A stretch of 64,000 nucleotides of DNA from JAKAIY01 sp963809385 (lineage in GTDB: Bacteria > Chloroflexota > Ktedonobacteria > Ktedonobacterales > JADMIN01). Positions 26,465 through 34,654 of the stretch are shown here, piece by piece. Each line of letters opens with the position of its first letter. Position 1 is the first letter of the stretch. The notes beneath the pieces are model-generated. The model did not search any database, was not told the DNA's origin, and saw only the letters and a program-made list of their open reading frames with translations. The stretch covers positions 103,878 through 167,877 of the forward strand of contig CAWEJL010000013.1 in assembly GCA_963809385.1 (NCBI GenBank), in the 5' to 3' direction. Made by a program: the position numbers and the translations under genes.

Positions 26465-27913
26465 GTGACCTTGCGGGAGTTGTTGATTGGCGCCGCTGTC
26501 GCCGCCTTCGCGCTGGCGGCGCTGGCGCTGGGCTTCGCCGCGCGCGCGGTGATCCGGCGGGCGCGTGTGGGGAAGCGGCGCGTGTGGGGCGGGCTGGTGG
26601 TACGGGGAATCCTGATCGCTGGGCTGATGGCGGTGGGTGTGGCGGCGCTGCGAAACCTGCCGCCGGGGCCATTCGTCAGCCGCCCTGCCCCGGTAGCGAC
26701 GGACGCGATTGTCGTTTTTCACACCCAGAACGCGGATAGGGGCTCGGACAGCGAAACGAACATCATCGAGGGCGTGAGCGCGCGGGATGGGACGGTTCGC
26801 TGGCAGCGATCGCTGCCAGCGGTGGTGAGTTCCGTTATCGCCGGACCGCCAGGGGTCGTCTTCGCGGCAGGGGCTGATGGGGCGCGCACGCTGTTCGCGG
26901 TGCGAGTGGCGGATGGCGCGCTGCTCTGGAGCCGTGCGGGCGCGGCCCAGTTGCTGTACGGCTATACACCGCAAGCGCAGGTTGTCACCGATGGCGTCCG
27001 CGCCTTCGGCTTGATGCAGGTGTCAAGCCATATGGAGATGACGGCGATCGCTATGCGGGACGGCGCGACGCTCTGGGGCGTTCCCATCCCTTCGACGCCC
27101 TATGCGCCAACCAGCCTGACGCTGGACAATGGAACGCTGTTCACGGCGGGCGCGGACCAGCCAGGTAATGGCTGGCGTATCACAGCGCTGCGCGCGGCGG
27201 ACGGCGCTCAACTGTGGACGGTGGCGTCTACCGGCGATCCGGTGACGACGGACGACCGGCAGCCGCTGGTAGCGGCGAGCGCTGGACGTGTATTCGTGGA
27301 GCCGCGACTGGACCAGGTGACGGCTCTTGACGCGCGCACCGGCGCCGTGTTGTGGAGCGACGCGACTTCCGGCTCTGCGAATAACCCGCTCACGCCACAG
27401 GTAACCCTGGCGAGTGGCGATACGCTCTACATCGCTGGGATGCTTCAGCACCCAATCCCGGGAAGTCGTGGCGACGGCGGCCTGCCAGCGACAGAAGCGC
27501 TCGCCCGCCTGGTCGCGTTGGACGCGCGGACGGGCGCCATCCACTGGAGCGCGCCATTGGATGTGGGGCCAAGCGCGCTCAGCCTCAACGGCCCCATCAT
27601 CACGGCGGTCGCGGCTTATGGCGGGGCGGAGACTCTCGACGCGGCTAGCGGCGCGCGGCTGTGGGATAGCGTGCGAACGCTGGCGAACGCGGCGACGTGG
27701 AAGGTGAACATAAGCCAATACGCGCCGCTCTCTACTGGTGGAATAGTCTATGTCCTGAACAACGAAGTCAGCGACGATCTCAACGCCAACTTCTTCACCT
27801 GCAAGCTCGCTTGTCCCGGCCTCACCTGGCTCTACGCTGCGGACGCGCGAACGGGCGCGCTGTACTGGCGCGCACGCATGGGCAATGTGAATCTGACGCA
27901 TGTCGTGTTCTAG
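26465..27913 (+). CDS. membrane-anchored PQQ-like beta-propeller protein, paralogue 2
   Basis: 482 residues from GTG 26465 with AGGAGG 5 bases upstream. N-terminal helices LIGAAVAAFALAALALGFAA and GILIAGLMAVGVAAL match paralogue 1 closely. Blades carry the Asp-Gly-x-x-x-Trp pattern (SARDGTVRWQRSL, RVADGALLWSRAG, RAADGAQLWTVAS, DARTGAVLWSDA, DARTGAIHWSAPL). The C-terminal loop has two cysteines (FFTCKLACPGLTWLYA), probably a disulfide outside the membrane. Intact copy of the tandem pair. Likely an extracytoplasmic scaffold or sensor; no partner is identified. Confidence 0.8.
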   Translation: MTLRELLIGAAVAAFALAALALGFAARAVIRRARVGKRRVWGGLVVRGILIAGLMAVGVAALRNLPPGPFVSRPAPVATDAIVVFHTQNADRGSDSETNIIEGVSARDGTVRWQRSLPAVVSSVIAGPPGVVFAAGADGARTLFAVRVADGALLWSRAGAAQLLYGYTPQAQVVTDGVRAFGLMQVSSHMEMTAIAMRDGATLWGVPIPSTPYAPTSLTLDNGTLFTAGADQPGNGWRITALRAADGAQLWTVASTGDPVTTDDRQPLVAASAGRVFVEPRLDQVTALDARTGAVLWSDATSGSANNPLTPQVTLASGDTLYIAGMLQHPIPGSRGDGGLPATEALARLVALDARTGAIHWSAPLDVGPSALSLNGPIITAVAAYGGAETLDAASGARLWDSVRTLANAATWKVNISQYAPLSTGGIVYVLNNEVSDDLNANFFTCKLACPGLTWLYAADARTGALYWRARMGNVNLTHVVF

Positions 27914-27943
27914 GGCAAGCGCGCGGAGAAGGAGGCTGACCGC

Positions 27944-28078
27944 ATGACCGTGCGAGATTTCTTGATTGGCGCCGCCGTCGCCGCCTTTGCGCTAGCCGCA
28001 CTAGCGCTCGCGTTCGCGGTCCGCGCCACTGTGAGGCGCCCGCATTCCTGCGAGAGAGGTCATGTCCACCGGGTGTAG
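27944..28078 (+). pseudogene. truncated third paralogue of the PQQ-propeller family
   Basis: ATG 27944 with GGAGG upstream opens a 44-codon frame, MTVRDFLIGAAVAAFALA, nearly identical to the N-terminus of paralogue 2 (MTLRELLIGAAVAAFALA). The similarity ends after the first membrane helix at RATVRR, and the frame stops at 28078. It retains start, ribosome site and anchor helix but no propeller: a remnant of a third tandem copy, or a short membrane peptide. Confidence 0.7.
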
Positions 28079-28123
28079 GATTGAGCAAAGGTGAACGGCG
28101 CGGAAGCCTTCCGGAGGTGACAA

Positions 28124-28639
28124 ATGCAGACGACGCCCCCCATCCCTCGCCGCAGAGCCCAGAGGATTCTCCCCCGCTGGGCTCGATGGCTTGCCTTCGT
28201 GGTCTTGCTCGCGCTCGGCGGCATCCTGTTGGCCAGCCTCACGCAGGAACCGCTGAGGGCTGCCATGTGGCAAGGGCTTGGTCAGCGCTGTGGCACGGTC
28301 GCGGCTCAGGATACGCCAGCGCCAAAGCCATTTACCGACCCGGCGACCACGCGTCAGGCGGAAGACTGCTTCATGCATGGCTACGCGCAGTGCCGGGCCG
28401 TCAGCCTCGAGTACAGCCTGGGTGGCACAGACTATTTCAAGACGCATACCTTCGTGGTCGAGCCGGCGGTGGGATGGCTGGTGGGCTGCGCGGTAGCTGA
28501 CTCCTACCAGATAACGCTTGCCGGCGGCGGCCGCGCATTCACGGAAACGGACCACTGCGCCCGTGTAACGCAGGGGCCCGATGGCTTGCATGCGATTGGC
28601 TGCGGACGCTGGGGGGATATCGTTATCAGCGCATCATAG
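28124..28639 (+). CDS. membrane-anchored hypothetical protein
   Basis: 171 residues. GGAGGTGACAA directly precedes the ATG. One helix (LAFVVLLALGGILLASL, residues ~23-40) is followed by an extracytoplasmic domain of ~125 residues with five cysteines (QRCGT, EDCFMHGYAQC, VGCAV, DHCARV, IGCGRW), probably disulfide-bonded. The pattern YKTHTFVVEPAVGWLVGC suggests a small beta-rich domain. I do not recognise the family. It lies right after the propeller remnant, same strand. Confidence 0.6.
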   Translation: MQTTPPIPRRRAQRILPRWARWLAFVVLLALGGILLASLTQEPLRAAMWQGLGQRCGTVAAQDTPAPKPFTDPATTRQAEDCFMHGYAQCRAVSLEYSLGGTDYFKTHTFVVEPAVGWLVGCAVADSYQITLAGGGRAFTETDHCARVTQGPDGLHAIGCGRWGDIVISAS

Positions 28640-29055
28640 GAAGCAGAGAGCCTGATCTGCCAGATAATACGCGCATGAGGCGGTTGCGAAACACGATTGG
28701 GATGAGCGAGCACCCCCGCATGGGCGGAGTTCATCACACAATGCGCACGCAGGTGAAGACGCTGGGTGAAGCGCGCCGCCTCGCCTGTCTTTCGTTTTCA
28801 AGCGCTTCATACTGCGCGCTTCTCCATCCAGCCTATGCGCTGGCGCCAGTATCACCCAGGGTATCAACGCTCGCCAGTCACAGCCGCGACACGGCTGTAA
28901 ACGCCGCCAGCGCCGCCGTGTCTCACCCCCAGCGGGCTGCCTGCGGCGCGCGATCCGCGCTGCGTGAAGGAGAGCGGCGCTGGCGACGCTCGCGCTCACC
29001 GGGAGCGTCCCTGCTCGTCGCGCTCGCATGGGACGGTCACGTATCACAGCAATAT
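28640..29055. other. gene-free interval
   Basis: 416 bases between two convergent genes. No supportable gene, repeat copy or hairpin with a T-run was seen. Confidence 0.4.
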
Positions 29056-29790
29056 TCACGCAGTGCGGTAGACGTTGAGCCAACTGCGCAGAGTCACTGT
29101 GCCGTCCTCAGCAAAGAAGCCAACGCTGCCCGTATGGAGTGTATCGTCGGTGAAGGCGCCAACGAACTGGTAGTTGATGAAGAGCAGGTACTGGTCGCCG
29201 CGCATGATGGCCACAAGCAGGTTATTCCAGCTACCTGTGCGATTGATGACGCTGCTTGCTGTCGTCCCCTGTAGGGTAGTCCAGGTTCCATGCAGGCGCC
29301 GCCTGAAAGACCAGGTACCGTCGTATTTGTTGAGCTGAAAGACGAGCATGTCGCCGGTCTTCGCGTTGGCGCGTAGCACGAGCCCCACTCCGTCACGCCT
29401 GCCCTGCCCCCATTGAACGACCCAGGCGTCCGCCTCTGCGTCGCCAAAGGTATACGGAACGAGTCCCACCATAGACTGGCCAGCCTGTCCACCGGCCAAA
29501 TAGGGAATGTCCGCGTCGAAGAGCGTGCGCTGGAATGTGCGCCCTCCGTCTTTGCTCACCTGCCAGGATTGATCGAACCCCGGCTTGCTGAGGGGGTACA
29601 ACTGGCTCTGCTCAGTTATGTTGCTGTGGTTGCGCATGAAAAGGTCGGTGTACTGACGGACCTCATAGGCATGGTAGCCAACGAGGCCAGTGACGATCAC
29701 CACCACGGCGAGCGCGGCGAGCCAGACGGTTCGCCTCCGGTCGGACAGCAGCCATGCTCGCCCACGGGAGACGATCCTGGTGATCTCCAC
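29056..29790 (-). CDS. membrane-anchored protein with concanavalin-like (LamG/DUF1080-type) domain
   Basis: 244 residues. A cytoplasmic N-terminus and one helix (TVWLAALAVVVIVTGLVGY, residues ~21-40) are followed by a ~190-residue beta-rich domain. GLVPYTFGDAEADAWVVQWG, VGLVLRANAKTGDMLVFQLN, a central WSFRRRLHGTWTTL and the closing YQFVGAFTDDTLHTGSVGFF follow the pattern of 3-keto-glucoside hydrolase/LamG jelly rolls that bind or cleave glycans. Catalytic residues cannot be assigned by eye. Stands alone, convergent with the upstream hypothetical gene. Confidence 0.55.
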   Translation of the reverse strand: MEITRIVSRGRAWLLSDRRRTVWLAALAVVVIVTGLVGYHAYEVRQYTDLFMRNHSNITEQSQLYPLSKPGFDQSWQVSKDGGRTFQRTLFDADIPYLAGGQAGQSMVGLVPYTFGDAEADAWVVQWGQGRRDGVGLVLRANAKTGDMLVFQLNKYDGTWSFRRRLHGTWTTLQGTTASSVINRTGSWNNLLVAIMRGDQYLLFINYQFVGAFTDDTLHTGSVGFFAEDGTVTLRSWLNVYRTA

Positions 29791-30123
29791 GCTGCCGCCC
29801 CCTCTTGGATTGCCGCACAGGCCTGATGGCGCCCGATGGCGCTCCTGGGCCTCCTCACATGTAGCGACTCACAGTATAGCAGGCAGCCATGCATACTCAC
29901 AAGCAGGTGTGACGCAACGACGCCAACCATCCAGATTTTCTCAGGCTCTGTTAGGCGCGGTGCGTGATCTGCTGGCGCTGACGCTGGCGCCCGCCGTCCG
30001 CGCGGTCGTCCACCGCACATCCCACCCTTGCGCCATGCGCCGCGCGGCGTAGTGTATAGTATGGCGGCATGGCGAAATGCGCCGCGCTGGCTGGCCTGAT
30101 CCCCTGGTTGAAAGTAGCTCACC
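29791..30123. other. gene-free interval with divergent promoters expected
   Basis: 333 bases between divergent genes at 29790 (minus) and 30124 (plus). TATAGT/TATAGC-like -10 sequences occur near 29874 and 30055, but no clear -35 was identified. Confidence 0.35.
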
Positions 30124-31368
30124 GTGCCGCCGTCCACCGACTCCCATCCCGCCCACCCGTCGTATCCCACGCTGCGGCTCAAGCCGGGGCGCGACTATAC
30201 CGTGCGGCAGGGGCATCCGTGGCTGTTCTCCGGGGCGTTCGCCGCGCTGGCGCCAGGCGATGTCACGCCGGGCGCGGTGGTAGATGTCACCGCGCACGAC
30301 GGGCAGTGGCTGGCACGGGGCCATCTGAACGCCGCCAACAGCCTGGCGTTCCGCGTCCTCACCCGCGACCGCGACGAGGTGATTGACGAAGCGTTTTACG
30401 CGCGGCGGCTGCGGCAGGCGCTGGCGGTGCGCGCGCTGCTGCCCGCCGACGTGACGGCCTACCGGCTGGCGCACGCGGAGGCCGACGGGCTGCCGGGGCT
30501 GATCGTGGACCGCTACGACCGCTGGCTGGTGGCGCAGATTAGCACCGCCGGGATGGAAGCGCAGCGCGAGATGATTGTGGCGGCGATGGCGGCGGCGCTC
30601 GGGCCGGACGCGATCACGGGGATCGTGATGCGCGACGATGTGCGGGCGCGGGCGCGCGAAGGGCTGGAGGTGGGGGCTGCGTCGGTCGCGTGGGGCGCTG
30701 TCCCGGATGAGATCGAGATCAACGAGCGCGGCGTGCGCTACGTCGTCGCGCCGCTGACAGGGCAGAAAACGGGCTTTTTCCTGGACCAGCGCGACAAGCG
30801 CGCGCGGGTGACGTCGCTGGCCCCGCATGCGGGCGCGCTGCTAAACCTGTTCGCCTATACGGGCGGCTTCGCGCTGGCGGGGCTGGCGGGCAACCCCGCG
30901 CTGCGGACGGTAAACGTGGACTCGTCGGGCCCGGCGCTGGCGCTGGCGCGGCGCAACTACGCGCTGAACGGGCATGACGCCGGGGACCCGCGCCACCAGT
31001 TCATCGAAGAGGATGTCGGGCGCTATCTCTTGCAGGCGAGTGAAGCGGGCGAGCGCTTCGATCTGGTGGTGGTAGACCCGCCCGCGTTCGCCAAGAGCCA
31101 GAGCCAGCGCGAGCGGGCGCTGCGGGCCTACGAGGCGCTGAACGCGCGCGCGCTGAGCGTGATAGCGCCCGACGGCCTGCTGCTGACCTGCTCCTGCTCT
31201 GGCGGAGTCAATCAGGAAGAGTTCGAGGGAGCGGTGCGGCAGGCGCTGGTCCGCGAGGGGCGAGCGGCGCGCATCCTCGGCTGGTTCGGGCCGAGCGTAG
31301 ACCACCCCACTCTGCCGGGCTTCATCGAGGACCGCTACCTGAAGGCGCTGCTGCTGCGGGTGGAGTAG
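30124..31368 (+). CDS. rlmI: 23S rRNA m5C1962 methyltransferase RlmI-like
   Basis: 414 residues from a GTG start. An N-terminal PUA-type RNA-binding domain (RLKPGRDYTVRQGHPWLFSG) is followed by an RlmI linker (ADGLPGLIVDRYDRWLVAQI) and a Rossmann methyltransferase. TGFFLDQRDKR is typical of the family; motif I is LLNLFAYTGGFALAGL; catalytic motifs are VVVDPPAFAKS and LLTCSCSGGV. The enzyme adds a methyl group from SAM to C5 of a cytosine in 23S rRNA. No strong ribosome site is visible, so the exact start is uncertain by a few codons. Monocistronic, upstream of tRNA-Asp. Confidence 0.85.
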   Translation: MPPSTDSHPAHPSYPTLRLKPGRDYTVRQGHPWLFSGAFAALAPGDVTPGAVVDVTAHDGQWLARGHLNAANSLAFRVLTRDRDEVIDEAFYARRLRQALAVRALLPADVTAYRLAHAEADGLPGLIVDRYDRWLVAQISTAGMEAQREMIVAAMAAALGPDAITGIVMRDDVRARAREGLEVGAASVAWGAVPDEIEINERGVRYVVAPLTGQKTGFFLDQRDKRARVTSLAPHAGALLNLFAYTGGFALAGLAGNPALRTVNVDSSGPALALARRNYALNGHDAGDPRHQFIEEDVGRYLLQASEAGERFDLVVVDPPAFAKSQSQRERALRAYEALNARALSVIAPDGLLLTCSCSGGVNQEEFEGAVRQALVREGRAARILGWFGPSVDHPTLPGFIEDRYLKALLLRVE

Positions 31369-31421
31369 CGAAACGAGCGCGTCTCGTGGCATAAATGGCG
31401 CCATCGTGACAAAACGGACGG

Positions 31422-31451
31422 TTGACAGACGGTGAGCGCCTATGGTATCTT
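31422..31451 (+). promoter_or_regulatory. promoter of tRNA-Asp
   Basis: TTGACA (31422-31427), 18-base spacer, TATCTT (31446-31451); the tRNA begins about 60 bases later. Confidence 0.6.
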
Positions 31452-31510
31452 CATCTATGCCGCGTCGCATGTGGGCGCCTCCGTTGAGGAGACCCGCTGT
31501 TGCGTCGTGA

Positions 31511-31584
31511 GGACCCGTAGTGTAGCGGCCTAACACGCCGGCCTGTCACGCCGGAGATCGCGGGTTCGAACCCCGTCGGGTCCG
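31511..31584 (+). tRNA. tRNA-Asp (GUC)
   Basis: Full cloverleaf: acceptor GGACCCG (31511-31517) pairs with CGGGTCC (31577-31583), discriminator G at 31584. The anticodon arm CCGGC-CTGTCAC-GCCGG places GTC in the loop, and the T arm GCGGGTTCGAACCCCGT is canonical. CCA is not encoded. Its 3' end is repeated in a damaged copy at 47483-47524. Confidence 0.97.
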
Positions 31585-31611
31585 CCGCAAACCAACGCGA
31601 GCTACCCCATA

Positions 31612-31643
31612 AGCGCCCCCAGCCTCATCTGGCCGGGGGCGCT
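31612..31643. terminator. strong hairpin between tRNA-Asp and lutC, likely bidirectional terminator
   Basis: Perfect 9-base arms AGCGCCCCC and GGGGGCGCT with inner AGCC/GGCC pairing. No T-run follows, so it would be a non-classical terminator for tRNA-Asp and for the long minus-strand rha/lut operon ending at 31758. A closely related hairpin lies at 61027-61063. Confidence 0.55.
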
Positions 31644-31757
31644 TCGCATGGTGAGCGCTGCGCTAGGCCCGGGATGGTAGCGCCAGACACACTGAGGGCG
31701 CCCGTTGGCATTGCCCCCTCGTGGTGGCGCAGCGCGACGTATTGGCCGGCCAGCGCA

Positions 31758-32396
31758 TCACCCCGCCGCGCCAACCAGCAGGACATGCAGGGTGCGGGGG
31801 CCATGAACGCCTTCAACGCGGGAAAGCTCGATGTCGCTGGTGGCGGAGGGGCCGGAGATGAAGGTGATCGGGCGGGACGGCTGGCTCGCCAGGCGCTCGA
31901 TGACTTCCGGGACGATACCCAGCACCTGCTCCACCCGCACGACGCAGAGATGCCGGTCCGGGACCAGCGTGAGCGCGCGCCGCCCCTGGTAGGCGCCACC
32001 GTCCAGCGCGATTGTCCCCGTCTGCGCGACGGCGTAGGCGCAGCCCGTCAGCACGCCGTCGCTACTGTCTAGCGCCGCGTTCGTCAGCGGCGGATCGTCA
32101 CGCAGCGCCTCAACGCCTGCGGGAACCCACTCCGTGGGCGCGTCAGCGGGGACGGCAAGGCGACGTATGCCGTAGCGCGCGCATGCCGCCGCGATCGCGG
32201 ACGGCAGCGCCGCTGGCGCGACGCGCTCGACATTCGCCTTGTAGTCGCGGAGCCGGTCAGCCAGCTCCGCGAGAATCTCTTCCCGCTCGCGCTCATCCCG
32301 CCGCAGGTAGGCGCGCGGGGCGGGCGGCGTCTCCGGCGCGGCGGCCAGCGCGGCGCGGATGCGGGCGAGGATCGCCTCCTTCGCGGACTCCGTCAT
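31758..32396 (-). CDS. lutC: lactate utilisation protein C (LUD domain)
   Basis: 212 residues. LUD-domain landmarks include LADRLRDYKANVERVA, a central GVLTGCAYAVAQTGTIAL block and the C-terminal LVPDRHLCVVRVEQVLGIVP, ending FISGPSATSDIEL. LutC is one of three subunits of the iron-sulfur L-lactate dehydrogenase LutABC, which oxidises L-lactate to pyruvate. Its ATG overlaps the lutB stop (ATGA), so it is coupled to lutB. This is the last gene of the rhamnose/lactate operon. Confidence 0.9.
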   Translation of the reverse strand: MTESAKEAILARIRAALAAAPETPPAPRAYLRRDEREREEILAELADRLRDYKANVERVAPAALPSAIAAACARYGIRRLAVPADAPTEWVPAGVEALRDDPPLTNAALDSSDGVLTGCAYAVAQTGTIALDGGAYQGRRALTLVPDRHLCVVRVEQVLGIVPEVIERLASQPSRPITFISGPSATSDIELSRVEGVHGPRTLHVLLVGAAG

Positions 32397-33877
32397 CAAC
32401 TGCCCCCCTTCTGGCGCTCGCGCTCGCGCCACCACGCGCGGAAGGTCTGCGGCGGCAGCGGCTGGAGGTCGCGGGCGCGCGACCAGCCCGCCAGCATGCC
32501 CGGCAAGTGGTCTATCACCCCATCACGGATGAAAAGCCGCTGCCCGCCGCGCCCCAGCCGCTGCGCCAGCTCGTAGCGCCGCTGGCTGGCGAATACATCC
32601 GCGAGCCGCCGCATCACCACCGCCTCCGGCTCCAGCGGGCCGTAATGTTTCGTCACCTCGCCGCGCAGATGCAGCAATACCTCGGGGATGTTGATCTTGA
32701 CCGGGCAGACCTCGTAGCACGCGCCGCAGAGGCGTCGAGGCGTAGGGCAGCGACCGCCCGCTCTCGAGCCCCGACGAGCTGGGGCGTCAGGATCGCGCCG
32801 ATCGGGCCGGGATAGACCGAGCTATAGGCGTGCCCGCCCGTCCGCTCGTAGACCGGGCAGATGTTCAGGCAGGCGCTGCAGCGGATGCAGTGCAGCGTCT
32901 GCCGCCCGACCTCGTCGGCGAGGACCTTGGTGCGGCCGTTGTCGAGCAGGACGAGGTGGAAGGCTTGCGGGCCGTCGCCGGGCGCCACGCCCGTCCAGAA
33001 CGAGGTGTACGGGTTCATCCGCTCGGCCGTGCTCGACGCGCGGCAGGAGCTGGAGGAAGACCTCGATGTCCTGCCAGGTCGGGACGACCTTCTCGATGCC
33101 CATCACGGAGATCAGGATGCGCGGCAGCGTCAGGCACATCCGGCCGTTGCCCTCGGACTCGACGACGCCGACCGTCCCCGTCTCGGCCACGCCGAAGTTC
33201 GCCCCGCTGATCGCCACCTGGGCCGCCAGGAACTTCTCGCGCAGGTAGCGCCGGGCTGCCGCGGCCAGGTCACGCGGCTCGTCGGTCAGGCTCCTGTCCC
33301 TGAGCGATGGTGCGGCGGAAGAGGTCGCGGATCTCGGCGCGGTTCTTGTGGATCGCGGGGACGAGGATGTGGGAGGACGTCTCGCCGGCGAGCTGGATGA
33401 TGAGCTCGGCCAGGTCGGTCTCGATGGCGGTCGACGCCGGCGCGCCGCAGCGCCTCGTTCAGGCCGATCTCGTCGGTGGTCAGCGACTTGATCTTGACCA
33501 CGTCGCTCCGCCCCGGCGGCCTGTGACGAGCCCGGTGATGATCGCGTTGGCCTCGGCGGCGTCGCGCGCCCAGTGGACCTGCCCGCCCGCGCGCGTGACC
33601 GCCTCTTCGAGCTGGAGGAGGTAGTGGTCGAGATGGCGGAGCGTCCGGTCCTTGATCGCTCGGCCGGCCTCGCGGAGCGCCTCCCAGTCGGGCAGCTCGT
33701 CCGACCACACGCGCCGCTTGCCGCGGATGGTCGTGGTGGCCTTCCCCATGTTGCGGCGGAGCTGGGTGTCGCCCAGCGCGAGCTTGGCGGCGTCCTGGAA
33801 CATCCGGGCGTGGTCGGCAGCGGCTCGATCTCGCGCGACATCAGTTCGGCATTCGTCGTCGGCTCATGGCGGCTCAT
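32396..33877 (-). pseudogene. lutB: lactate utilisation protein B (iron-sulfur), multiply frameshifted
   Basis: All segments of a ~490-residue LutB are present in order but spread over three frames. They run from MFQDAAKLALGDTQLRRN, IKSLTTDEIGLNEALRRAGV, ELIIQLAGETSSHILVPA, ISGANFGVAETGTVGVVESE and LHCIRCSACLNICPVYERTG to CGACYEVCPVKINIPEVLLH. Both 4Fe-4S motifs (CIRCSACLNICP, CGACYEVCP) are recognisable. I count at least six single-base breaks, near 33820, 33505, 33440, 33298, 33040 and 32745. GGGAGGTGC precedes ATG 33877. Conservation between breaks is perfect, so this is either sequence error or very recent inactivation. Confidence 0.75.
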
Positions 33878-33891
33878 CGTGCACCTCCCGT

Positions 33892-34638
33892 CTACGGACG
33901 TCGGTCGCCTCGGCTCGGTCGTGGCAAGGATCTCCGCCAGATGGATCGGTCGCACGCCGGCGCGCTGGCGGTGGAGGCCGCCGCCGATGTGCATCAGGCA
34001 CGACTTGTCGGCGGCGCAGCAGAACTCCGCGCCGGTATCGAGCACGCCGCGCATCTTGTCGCCGAGCATCGCGATCGAGGTGTCGGCGTTCTTGATGGCG
34101 AAGGTGCCGCCGAAGCCGCAGCACTCCGCCGCGTTGGGCAGCTCGACGAGGTCGATGCCCCTCACCGCGCGCAGCAGCCGCTGAGGGGTGTCGCCGACCT
34201 GCAGCATCGCGCAGGCGAGTGGCAGGTCGGATGGTACGTCACGCGGTGCGGGAAATACGCCCCGACATCCACGACGCCAGCGCGCTTGACCAGGAACTCG
34301 CCCAGCTCATCTACGCGCGGGATCAGGTCGCGCACCGCCGTGACCAGCCGCTCGTCGCCACTGAGCGCCGCCACCTTTGGGTAGAGGTCGCGCACCATGC
34401 CGACGCACGAGGCCGATGGAGCGACGATCACCTCGGCGTTGCCGAAGACCTCGACGAAGTGGCGCACCAGCGGGATCGCCTCACGCTGGTAGCCCGTGTT
34501 GTAGTGCATCTGCCCGCAGCAGGTCTGCGCCTCCGGAAACTCGACCGTGTGGCCGAGCCGTTCGAGCAGGCGCGTGGCGACGCCCACATGCGGGAACAGC
34601 GTGTCGTTGAAGCACGTGATGAAGAGTGAGACGCGCAT
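33892..34638 (-). CDS. lutA: lactate utilisation protein A (CCG domains), frameshifted
   Basis: Two CCG (cysteine-rich) domains. The first reads VSLFITCFNDTLFPHVG, ETCCGQMHYNTGYQ-type PEAQTCCGQMHYNTGY and SASCVGMVRDLYP. The second reads VTYHPTCHSPA, then, after a frame change near 34205, NAAECCGFGGTFAIKN and AADKSCLMHIGGGL. These bind a noncubane iron-sulfur cluster. The protein works with LutB and LutC to oxidise L-lactate. It starts 16 bases after the rhaB stop. The 3' end is uncertain because of a further frame ambiguity; a TAG at 33892-33894 is a plausible stop. Confidence 0.8.
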
Positions 34639-34654
34639 GGCCCAACCCCTGCTT

